Source: Sesamum alatum (lineage: Eukaryota; Streptophyta; Magnoliopsida; Lamiales; Pedaliaceae). From it: a stretch of 64,000 nt of DNA. This document shows positions 47,118-59,100 of the stretch, one piece after another (position 1 is the stretch's first letter; every line of letters starts with the position of its first letter). Both the position numbers and the translations under genes were made by a program. The stretch is taken from positions 34,279,141 to 34,343,140 of the forward strand of contig JACGWO010000006.1 in assembly GCA_034509735.1 (NCBI GenBank), read 5' to 3'. The notes under the pieces were generated by a model, which searched no databases, was not told the DNA's origin, and was given only the letters and a program-made list of their open reading frames with translations.

Positions 47118-50100
47118 CAGGGGAGGAGGGTTGGAAGGCGGTGGCTGGGCTGGTGGTTCAAAGGTGGCGGGCAGCGGTCTGACGAAAGGGGTAGGGGTTG
47201 CCGGCACGGCGAGCAAAGGGGGGGGGATGGTTTCAGAGGCGGCGATTGGGCTGGGGGAGCTTTTCAGATCTGGGGAGGGGGAGGGGTTGCAGCGGCGAGT
47301 CGTTGGAGGGAGGCTTCGGCCGCGGGTGGGTGGGGGGGACAAGGGGTTTCAATCGCGAGGTGGGGGCTGGGGGTAGCGGCGGGCGAAGTGGGCAGCGGGC
47401 GGAGGCGGGGGGAGGCGACGAGCAAAGGCGAAATTGGCGGCGACGGGCGAAGGCTGGGCGCTGTGAGCGGCGGCGAGCAAAGGCTGGGGGTGGCGGCGAA
47501 CGGAGGCTGGGGGCCGGGGACGGGAATATATAAATATATATATATGTATATATTATATAATATATATATATCATATTTATATATAATAAACACTAATATA
47601 TATAATATGCAATATCTGGACCATTGATCATATTTAATCTTAATTATTCATTTAAATAAATTTGTATTAACCATTGGATCGATTGTAAATAAATCTAACC
47701 GTTCAAAATTTAAGATATAAAAAATAATATATTGGTCAAAATGATAAAAATTTTCAGTTGGGGCACGTGTAATACACCCCTAGCCCCAAGGGGGTAAATT
47801 GTATCATTTCTAAAAATATAAGGGAGTTTCTTACACTTTATTTTTTCACAAGGGGATAAATTGAACTTTTCCAATAACATAGAGGTAACTTGTATTTTAC
47901 CCTAAACTAAAATAAGTAAAATATTACTGTCAATTGACAAAAAGTACATTTGTAACAAAAAGTAGTGCATTCATAACAATAATAATAAGAGCCGTTAAAA
48001 AAATCATATTGCAAAGAGTTTTTGAGAAAAAGTACAAATTTCATTAGTGAGTATAACATTTGTGACAACATGATTTTATAAGTATTAAGGTGACGGATAT
48101 GACTGATAATATCTTTATATTGGTGATATAATACAATAGGAAAAATTATAAAATTGATCCTGTATATAAGGGGATTGGTAAAATTAATCTTGTAAGTATC
48201 GAACTGGCAATTTTAATCCTATAAGTTTGAATTTAGTGGCAATTTCAGCTTTTCTGACCAAAAATGGCCTGAAATTAATCAGACAAATTGGGGATTAGGG
48301 TTTGCCTGCCAACTGGGCTTGACTAAAACACATGGCATCCTAGATGGACGCTGTGCAGGCCAAATTGGTAAAAAAAGAAAAACACTCTCTTCCCACCTCA
48401 TCCTCACAAAGAAGAAAGGGGGAAAGTCAACTGATGATGAGACCATGAAGACGGCGCCGTTGACGGAAACTGAACGGAGGGATATGTGTGCCATGGGAAG
48501 GTGAACGCAAGGGTGGTGGTCAACCGGCGAGATGATCGGTAACGACGAAGATATGGCGGAAAAACAATGGCAGGAAGGCGAAAAAAGTGGCGGAAATGAA
48601 AACAGAGAGAACCGGCTGGATAGTGGATGAAAATGGATGGGCTTGGGTGCAATCGACTCGCCGAAGGTTGGAGAGTCGATTTGTGGTGGTCTCGAACGAT
48701 GGGTAAGTCGAACGGTTTGGGATCGAGAAGAGAGACAAAATAGATCTAGATTTGTAATCAGACCAATTGGGGGTGCATTTGAACTCCAATTGGAACATGC
48801 ATTGCATGGTTGGAATCAGCGTCGAACAACGAGTTCAGTGATGGTGTGCGTGCCCGAAGACTCGCCGCAAAAAAGTTCCGACCACCGGCGATGGTGGTGG
48901 GCAGTGAGCCACGTTAGCATCCATGGAGGATGCTGACTGTGTAAAGGATGTCCATTTGGACACCGAAACCCTAAGCCCCAATTTGATTTGTCAATTTCGG
49001 CAACTTTTGGTCGGAATGACGAAAAGTGCTACAAATTTAAAACATAAAGGATTAAAATTGCCAGTCCCATAGTTACGGGATCAATTTTGCCACACCCCCA
49101 TATATACAGGACTAATTGTGCAATTTTGCCTAATCCAATATTATTGACAAGGGCTGATCCAGATACGTATTGATTGGTATCTGATCCATATATATTCCTA
49201 AGTCGAATCACACTTTTAGCCCCATAGGATAAGAAGTTTAATACTTTTAGGGCATCTTTACTTGTAAGGATTAGCCATGATTAAATGACTAATCCTTGCT
49301 TATATTCTGTTTACTTTTTTTAAGGGCGGCCCGTACTTAATCCCGAGGGCCCGTAAGTTTTGCTGATAAGTGGCTGATTGAAATTAGGCGGCCCCCCCTA
49401 CTTATCACTTTTGGCCACTTGTCATGACAAAATTTTGATATCCAAATTTGACCTCAAGTTCATTTAATTACTTCCGATTTTGCCCCTCTAAGACTCAATA
49501 ATTACAATGCCTACCAATATAGTGATGTGACAACACATGCAGAAAATTTTTAGTGATGTGACAACACATGCAAAAACACTATTCACATACACAAAAGTCA
49601 AGATGAATAATGATTTAATCCTACTTTTCAATATTCAAGTAAACAAAATACTAAACAATCTCACTTGCTCTTATCACACTTTTAATCACATTTTAATCAA
49701 TCCACACTTAATCCATACCCAAAAAGTAAAGGTGCCCTTAGTCCTATACTTTATGAAAATTTCAAAATGAACCCAAAGTTAAGAAAACTCGATACATCTA
49801 GTCCTATGTTTTACGGGATTTTCAAAATGATCCCAAAATTGGAAAACACTCGACATTTAGTCCCATAAGTCCCGTAAAGCAGAGGACCAAATGTGTCGAG
49901 TTTTCTCAATTTGGGAGCATAGAGGACTAAATGTGTTGAATTTTATTAGTTTTGGGATCATTTTGAAAATTTCGTAAAGTAGAGGACTAAATATATTGAA
50001 CCCTTTATCTTATGGAACTAAAAGTGTAATTTTACCGTTCCTAACACAACCTGATAACAGCTAAAACTGCAGAGCCAAAGAAGTGGAGAAAACTTGTTTC

Positions 50101-53100
50101 AACTGCACTGGCAGCAGCTGTGGTTGCTTTCAGCTCTAGTAACATATCTGCTATGGCTGAGCTGAATAAATTTGAAGCCGAAACCCGAGGCGAATTCGGA
50201 ATTGGATCGGCAGCTCAGTTCGGTTCTGCAGACCTCAAGTCAGTTTTCCATCATATTCTTCTGCCCTTAACCATTTTCAGATCCTTGATTCAAGAAAATT
50301 TACTAGTTGTGGTTGCTGTTTTGCAGGAAAGCAGTTCATGTGAATGAAAATTTCAGGTAATTTCTTCCCCTTCTGATGCATAGGCATATCATAATTAGAT
50401 GTTCCGTAATCTTATAACTTATACGTGAAATGAAATTGAACATGAAATAGAGATCATAACAGCATTGTGAAGATTTAATACGAATGCGTTATGGATTTCT
50501 TAGTATGATAAATGATAATACTTATGAACTGAAGTACTTAAATAAAATGAAACGGAGTTTCGCTTATGCAGACTTGTATTCATATTACCTTGAAATGGCT
50601 GATACAGAAGAGCCAATTTCACAGCTGCTGATATGAGGGAATCAGATTTCAGCGGTTCGACTTTCAACGGTGCGTATCTTGAGAAGGCCGTTGCATACAA
50701 AGCGAATTTCACAGGTACGTTTTCATTTCTCTAGCGTCAAAAATTCGAACGTAGATAAGACCGTCTTGCTATTATGCCATTAGGATCAATGGGAACCACG
50801 GTTTGCTGTGAAAACGAGCAATATCATCGTCTGAGCTTGAATAATGTAAGCTGATATGCAAGTTTCTATTAGGAATAGAACAGTATGTCTATTATCACTA
50901 GTAAAGAGAACTTCTTCATCTTCTGATAAAATTTTTTCTGATTCATACCATTATAATCACCGTTGATTGGCATGACTTTTTGTTGAATCCATGATCTGAT
51001 CTAACACCAGAAATATATATGCCATGTTATGGAGAGTATTCCTGAATCAAATAAATCGTAAAGAAGTCGTGATGGAGTAAGTAATAAGAGTTCGTTTGGT
51101 TCAATGATAGGAAGGACGAAGTGAAAATGAAAGGACTGGCGAAAGAATAATAGTTTTTCCTTTAATTTGTTTGGTATGATTGGAAGAAAATAAATCTCAA
51201 ATACTTCTTGGTAGAGCAGGAGTTTCATATACCCAAGTTTACTTCCCCCATCTATTTTTTCTAATCAAACACCAAACCTTTTCTTATACATTCATTTTTA
51301 CTTCCAGTAACATTCATTTTCCACCCTAACCAAACAAGCTTTAAGATTTGAGAAAATTATAGAACTGGTGTGGGAGACCTCAAAGTCCTCAATATTGTTA
51401 AAGTAACTTATGTTTGAAAGAATTCCTACGAGTTTGCGGATGTTTGAAAGAAAGAATCCACACCTAGGTCAAGAGACCCTAAAATGAGCTAAATATCGAG
51501 CTAATTAAAAGAATGATCAAATTTGGCATGAAATATCATAACATACTAGCAGTAACATGGTAAAATATTAGGTCCAAACAAGAACAACAGAAAGTATGAA
51601 AAATATATAAAAAAAAAGAATTGCTGAAAAATGAAAAGATTTAAAGAAATGTCTAGGCAATGATCAAAATGTTGGAATTTCATAATGAATGGCGGCCCTT
51701 TTCAAAATGAGAAACACGTGCATAAGTAGATCGCCCTTTTAACTCTTCTCAAATAAAAAGTTATTACCTTTAGAAATTTTATCGTCAAACCAATCACTTG
51801 TTGACAATCACTTGAAGTATTACATTGTGGACTACTCAAATTACTCAATTCTGAAGTTACTAAATGAAAGCCTCTCTCACGCAACTCGAATATTCCATAG
51901 TTTGGACACTTGATCATAACAAAATATTTATGTAAATGTTTCGTTTTACAGGTGCCGATTTGAGCGACACGCTAATGGATCGCATGGTAAGCTAAGCAAA
52001 ACCTTGTGGCCTTTCAAAAAATTTCACTTTGATTATATCTTTTTATGTGGGATAAATGCAATTTACACTCCTGTGATATGCGAAATAAACAAATATCCTT
52101 TTGTGAATTTTATTTTAGTAAATTACCCTTCATATTTTGGAAAATGAAGCAAATTACCACCTAACAACAGTTAATATAGAGGGGGAGGGGGGTAATTTGC
52201 TTCATTTTTTAAAATATAGGGGGTACTTTGCTATTTTATTTTTCACAGGATTTTTTTTTTGCTTCTTTTTCATATCACAAGGTGGTAAATTGCATTTTAT
52301 CCTATTTTCTGTTAATATCAAGAGAATATTTGACTAAATATTTAAAAGATCTTACAAGCTCATACGTTTTACATAATATGTTTTGTAAAGTGTGAGGATA
52401 AAATAAGCTAATGAAGCTTACAAATTTGTAATTAATTTAAGGGAGTTTGTTAAGCTCTTAAAAATAACTCAGGAACTCATTTTTTTATTTTATTTTTTTT
52501 TTTTTTCTGAAAGAACTGGTAAAATTATACTTTTAGTCCCATAGGGTAGAGGTTCAACAGATTTAGTCCCCTGCTTTACGAAATTTTCAAAATGGTCCCG
52601 AAATTAGGAATGCTCAAACATTTAGTCCTCGATGGTCCCAAATTGAGAAAACTTGACACATTTAGTTCTTTATTTACGGGATTAATGGGGCTAAATGTGT
52701 CGAGTTTTTTTTTTTTTTTTTTAAATTTTGGTGTCATTTTGAAAATCCCCCAAGGTATAGGACTAAATGTGTCATGTTTTCCTAATTTTCGGACTATTTT
52801 CAAAATCTCGTAAAATATATGACTTAAAGTATTGAAACTCATATCCTATGGGACTGAAATGTCATTTTACCAAAAGAACTTATAGGATCCTACCATTTTA
52901 TTTTTGAAACTTATAAGTTCTTTTTTTAAAAAAAATATTATTCAACACTTTGTAACATTTTATGAGATGTTTTAAAAGCTTTTAAGCTCTCCCAAATACC
53001 CTGTAAATTAATTTTTCATCGCGTTGAGGTTCCAAATAACGAGACTTATCTGGATTGTTTTGTCTGTTTGATAATCATGGCAGGTTCTAAATGAAGCTAA

Positions 53101-56100
53101 TCTAACGAACGCTGTGCTAGTGAGATCAGTTCTGACTCGGAGTGATCTTGCGGGTGCTATAATTGAAGGTGCTGATTTTAGTGATGCAGTTTTAGACCTT
53201 CCCCAGAAACAGGTAATCTCTCATGGTGTGTTTCGATCCCACTTTTAAGAAACTCGAATAATTGGTAAATCCTATTTAAGAATTGGAGTTAATGAGAAAA
53301 CACACTAAATAAGTGTGAGCGCCTTAAAATAACTAACTTTTATTGCCAATGTATGTTTTTACTAAAATATCTTAAAATATGACTTTTTTTAAATAAAATT
53401 AGAAACTGTGGCACGCAGTACATGCGCGTAAGAATTTTAATAAAACTTTTATTTTATTCAATTTCATAACTTATTCTAGTATTTTAAAATTTATTACTGT
53501 CTTACGATTTCACATATACAAACAGTTTGATAATTTTATTGTAATGCATTAATTATCAATGCAGTATTGTACTCAAATTAAATTAAAAATTGAAACTTTA
53601 TAGAATATTTGTTATATTGACGATGACGATTATAGTTACATGTAACGCAAATACTAATTTGTTATTTTAATTTCAATTAACAAAAAAATTTATAAAATGG
53701 GAGTATTAATTTTTTTAGTAATGTAATTGCATGGAATTAATTTTCCAAATGAACTTAATTGAATAGAGTTGGGAAGTTGAAGGGCATTTTTAGTATTATA
53801 ATAATTTGGTGTAGTGGTATAAAAACTTCCACTTTGTGTCTATAAACCCCCTTCTCTTTATAATAGTATAGATAACCACATTTTTAGTTACTTGTCTATG
53901 AACAATTCTTTAATTTTCTTTAGTTGTTTTAAGAGATAATTATATTTACACGCTGATGTATATGATAGTAATAAACATTTACTTACAAGGGTATAAGAGT
54001 TATTTTCTTATGTAAGCCACATAATAAATATTCACACCATAAAATAACTAACATCACTATAAATACTCCATATATTATTTTTAAGAGGGGGTTCACTATT
54101 CATTGATTTGACAATACATACATACAAAAATTCTCTCACTAGACTTGGGAAGTATTATTGTGCCAAGGTGATTTTTCCGTTCACTCATTCACTAAAAACC
54201 ACTTCCACATTATTGGGGCCGTCTGTGGGAAACCATCACCTCGACATTGAGAATGCAAACCAGGTCGCGTGTTCGCGATGTTCAAGGGGTGGATAGTGCC
54301 CAACAAACGCATGAAAATGGAGCAGAGCAAAAACCCACCACGTGAACAGTCATCGCAACATGGAATGAACCTTTCACCCATGAACAACCCCAGCCAAACG
54401 GGAGGGCCCGGCCACGCATGAACAAGTGCCTCAGGAGGAAGCACCTTATTCCTGTGCACAATCTCCACCCCCTGGCAAAGAACCACCCGGTGAACAAACA
54501 CCATCCCCTTGGTGGAATCACCCCTTCCAAGGAGTTCCACCCGAGGGTCTGATGATCCAGTTGACGCAAGAGGCCTTATTAGCACTGGTCCATGACGCAT
54601 TCAACCGAGCAGCCGCTCAAGCGATAGCTCAATTTGCGACTAATCACCCCATGAATCCGCCCCCTCCTTCTCCTCATCGAAGTCGAGAAGAGTCCTCGGC
54701 TCTCGAGGAGAATGAGCAGAGGTGGGAGGAGGTGAATAGCAGAGTATCTAAACCTGAGGATGTCCAGGTGAATAACAGAGTATCTAATTCGGAGGTTGTC
54801 CAGGAACAAGATCAACTCCCCCCCCCCCCGGCAGCTAAGGCAACCCACAGCACCTATGCTCTCGAGGGGAGTAGAGGACCCTTATCTCCCCTTAGCCGTG
54901 GCTCCTCCAAGAAGCACGACAATCCTAGCCGAGGCACTTCCGACGGGCGTTAAAGTGTCAAACCTCTCGGAGTACGATGGAACGGGAGACCCGCAAGAAC
55001 ACTTAGACAAATTTTATGCTAAAATGGATTGGTACGAGTTGAGTGATGCCGCGTACTGCAAGGTCTTCCGCACTACGTTTACAAAGTGTGCTCTAGCTTG
55101 GTTCAAAAACTACCAGCTGGAGCTATCTCTAGCCTCAAGCAGTTAACCCAACGTTTTTTTTACATTACTTCTCTATGAACAAGAAAGTCCCAAAAATGGC
55201 AGCATACCTGTTCACCATCCGCCAGAAGGAGATGGAGTCGTTGAGGGATTACGTTCAGAGATTCGTGGAGGCCGTGCATGAGGTGCCCCATGTTAACCAC
55301 GAATTGTTGGCTAGCATTATGCAACAAAACTTGCTTCTGGGAAGGTTCAAAGAGTCTATAGTCGGAAAATCCCCCGGCACTTTGGAAGACTTACTCCTGC
55401 GATCACAAAAATACATCAGAATCGAGGAATCCCAAGCCGCGGATCCTACCCTCAGTGTCAAGAGGAAAGGTAGGAGGAAGAAAATGAGCCACGGAAGAAG
55501 GAGGAGCGCAAGCATGTGCCCCCCGCCGGATTTACGCGCTGCACCCCTTTGAACGCCTATAGAGGAGAAATATTATTCGTGGCGGAGCAACAAGGGCTGA
55601 TTGACCAATGGCCGAGAAAAATGAAGGACAATCCCAAGAGGCTAAAGTCCGACAAATATTGCTACTTCCACCGTGACATTGGGCATACAACTGAGGAGTG
55701 TCATCACCTCCAAAATGAGATAGAGAAATTGATCCAATGAGGACGCTTGAAGGAGTATATCAACCATATTCGCGAGGACACCAATTGGACCAGGAGGATG
55801 CGGCCGTGCACCCCATGACGAGCTCTAGGTTGTGCACCCCATGATAGGCTCGAGCCACGCATGGAGCTTGTAACAAGGGGAGGCAAGGCCGTGCACCCCA
55901 TGCAGAAGTCATCTCATGATCTCATAAGGATCGGCAAGAAAAGACTCCCTCGCTACGAAGTAGTAACTTTAAGTTCGCATAGCAGGTAAAATTATCTTTT
56001 GGCTATTCACTTGTAATAGGAGAAACCTCGGGTAGGAGGTCAACAAATCCTTCTCCCCTTTTGATTTCCCCGAAGACATTGTAATGCGAACATTGAGTAA

Positions 56101-59100
56101 TGAAGTTAAATTTCTTGTCGTAGTCAAAAAAAAAAAAAAAAGAAAAAGAAAAATCTCCCGGAAACTTTGCCTCCCCTTGAAGTTGGTAAAAGACCAACTC
56201 CGGGACATGAGCAAGTATCCCTTGAGGCAATGTCTTCTTTGAGATCGTCGTAAGGAACATCGCCCGGAAACTTTGCCTCCCCTTGAAGTTGGTAAAAGAC
56301 CAGCTCCGAGACATGAGCAAGTATCCTTTGAGGCAATGTCTTCTTAGATGAAACTTGAGATCGTCGTAAGAAACATTGCCCCAAAAACTTCGCATCCCCT
56401 TGAGGTTGGTGAAAGACCAATTCCGAGACATGAGCAAGTATCCATCGAGGCAACATCCAATGGATGAAACTTGATGATATCCTCTTTAAGAATACGGCCA
56501 TGGAAACTTTTCCCTCCTAGAAGTTGGTAAAAGATCAACTTCGGACATGAGCAAAAGCATCCCTCGAAACAACTTCGGTAAAAATAATGAGAATGCAATA
56601 ACGGAACACGTACAACAACGTTCATGAGTGCTAAATAGTGCCGAATTACATGCCAAAATATCCGACTATAAGAGTCGGAAGAAAGTCATCCCAAGTACTA
56701 AGTCTTGCCGAATTACACGCCAAAATATCCGACCATACAAATCTGAGATAGCTATCCAAAATACTACTAAGTAAATAATAACTACGCTCCCCCCTCTTCC
56801 CCAAGGTCTTGGGCGGCTTTGTCACGAGAAGGACCCGCTTCCGCCTCATCCTCCAAAAGGAGTGTCATCTCGAGAAAGAGACATCCCTCTCCTGAAATGT
56901 GTCATCTCGAGGAGGAGAGCCTTAACGGGAAAGCGAAGGCCAAACACACCCTCCTCTTGGAGCCGAAGGTTAAGCACCCGCTCCTCCTACAGGAGTGTTG
57001 TGTCGAGAAGGAGACCTCCTCCTCCTAGAGGAGTATCACCTCGATACTGAGCGCCCTACGGGAAGAGCGTAGGTCAAACACCTCCTCGTTAGGGCAGAGA
57101 AGAGGTGAAACAAAAAAATAAATAAATAAAAAATTATATCTCAATATGGATAGAAATAAAAAAAAAAAAATCATCTAACGTTGGTAGAGTAAGAGAACTC
57201 GACCACTTATCACATGTTCCATGATGCATGACAATGCTCTAGTGTGATGGGGAGTCACGTCTCTCGAACACGACATCGAAATTTCTCAAAACACATGAAA
57301 GAGAGTAACCTCTACTAGTAGAGAGTAAGTATAAAAATGAACAGAAAACATGGGATGGAGGAGTGGTTGAGGTTCCTTCCATCTAACCTTTTGACCTGGG
57401 TTCAAATCCCAGCGGATACAATATCCTCCCCGTGCCCGCTCTTCGACCTAGCCCCGTGACCTTGGTCCGGGCCGCCCCACGCTAGCTCGAGGGGCGCACT
57501 TCTGCCTCGAGCTGGGCGGACCCAGATGCGCCCGGACCTGGACGGACCCAGGCTCACCCATGTTAGCTGGGGCGGACCACCCCAGCTCGAGGTGCAGGTG
57601 CCTCACGGCGGATCACCCCAGCTCGAGGTATTGCTGTGCCTCGAGCTGGGCTCTGCCCGCGCCCATGTCCGCCCAGCCTCGAGGCACTGCTGTGCCTTGA
57701 GCTAGGCTCTGCCCATACCCATGTCCGCCTAGCCTCGAGCTGGGGCGGACCACGGTGGACCACCCCAACTCGAGTTGGGCTCTGCGCGCCTAGGTCTCGA
57801 CCTGGGCTGTGTTCTGCCTAGGTGCTTGACCACCTTAAGCTATGACCACTTTCAACAATAGTATTGCGCTTGCACCACAAATCTTGGGTCGATTAATCTC
57901 TTCAATATTAATTCGAATAACCGTGCTACTTGAGGGGCCTTGATGCATCCCATGTTTCTTATTCTCGGATGACTCACACATCTTCTAGTGACTCATTCGA
58001 GAACAATTAATGGATTCCCACCCACCCTTCCCCATGCATTCAACGCTTTAATTTTTTCTTGCCAAGAATTCTAACTCTCATCCTAATTACTGCTTCTTGC
58101 GAAGTATTCCGTCCGAGAGTGGGGGGGCTGTATGATGTATATGATAGTAGTAAACATTTACTTATAAGGGTATAAGAGTAATTTTCTTATGTAAGCCACA
58201 TAATAAATATTCACACCATAAATAACTAACATCACTATAAATACTCCATATATTATTTTTAGGAGGGGGTTCACTATTCATTGATTTGACAATACATACA
58301 AAAATTCTCTCACTAGACTAGGGAAGTATTATTGTGCCGAGGTGATTTTCCTGTTCACTCCTTCACTAAAATCCACTTCCACATCATTTGATGTAGCAAG
58401 CATCCCACATCGGTTGCAGACGAGGAGCTTGAGTGGCTTATAAGCCCCAATGCCTCCTCTCCTTAGCGATACTCCTTTTCAGGATAAAACCGTGAGGCTC
58501 ATACAGAGCCAAAGCGGACAATACCTCGTGCAATGGGGCAACGATTAAGTCGTAAGCCGCGTCACACGCCCTAATCTATGGCTTGTTTACTGAGATTACC
58601 TATGTCTTTTGGATAATTACATCTATATACTACAAGAAATGTCACCATACTTTTTAAAATATTACACATACACCCCCCAGAAATGCCGACTTCATTATGC
58701 AAACTATCCCTATTTTTTGCCTGTCAAGAGTGGTTTATGTAGTAATGCAGATGGAGGGGTGATTTGTGTAAACAAACTGTAAATTAGGATGTGTAAATGT
58801 AATTATCTTTAGTTTTAATAAGTTATTCGTTTAATTTCTTCTTTTTTCTTTAATTAAATAATTATCAAAAGATTAAACACGCGCACACATTGAATGTGCT
58901 CCGTAGCAGACATTAAAGCAATAGTCACTAGTATAATATTGCATCGTGTGTATTTTTCTTTTTGGTGATAGAGTACTTAACATATTTGACAAATAATTTT
59001 GATACATGACGCTTATTTAGATGGTTTTATAGTTTCTAGTTGGACGGATATATCTTGACATGTCGACACTACGCAACAAAAAAGGAATTCAACTCTGCAC

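Larger units (their letters stand above)
53954..58386 (+). mobile_element. Pol-less Gypsy (Tat-like) element with two LTRs, intron 6
   Basis: LTRs at 53954-54212 and 58133-58386 are highly similar and run TGATGTATATGATAG to CCACTTCCACATCA (5' copy ends ACATTA). The primer site at 54214-54222 is TGGGGCCGT, one base from the tRNA-Asp type. A G-rich polypurine tract (58115-58128) precedes the 3' LTR. Between them are a gag pseudogene, tandem repeats and GC-rich repeats, but no protease, RT or integrase. No flanking duplication is obvious. It is a non-autonomous element, probably mobilised by a relative like that at 36156. Confidence 0.85.

Noticed and set aside
47131..47593. Gly/Arg-rich plus-strand and Pro-rich minus-strand frames
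   Set aside because: They are low-complexity translations of a G-rich core on both strands, with no start context, intron or domain.
48279..48936. Overlapping frames in the core of the MITE 48138-49130
   Set aside because: They lie on both strands in the core of a mobile element and have no recognisable domain. Captured host DNA is possible but not shown.
54181..54600. 139-aa minus-strand frame
   Set aside because: It is antisense to the Gypsy leader and gag start, so it is a shadow frame.
56003..56625. Minus-strand frames of 93-144 aa with repeated CSCPGVGL-like words
   Set aside because: They are generated by the 110-bp tandem repeat in the Gypsy 3' region.
57563..57821. Frames over the GC-rich CTCGAG repeats
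   Set aside because: They are composition artefacts within repeats, without domains.
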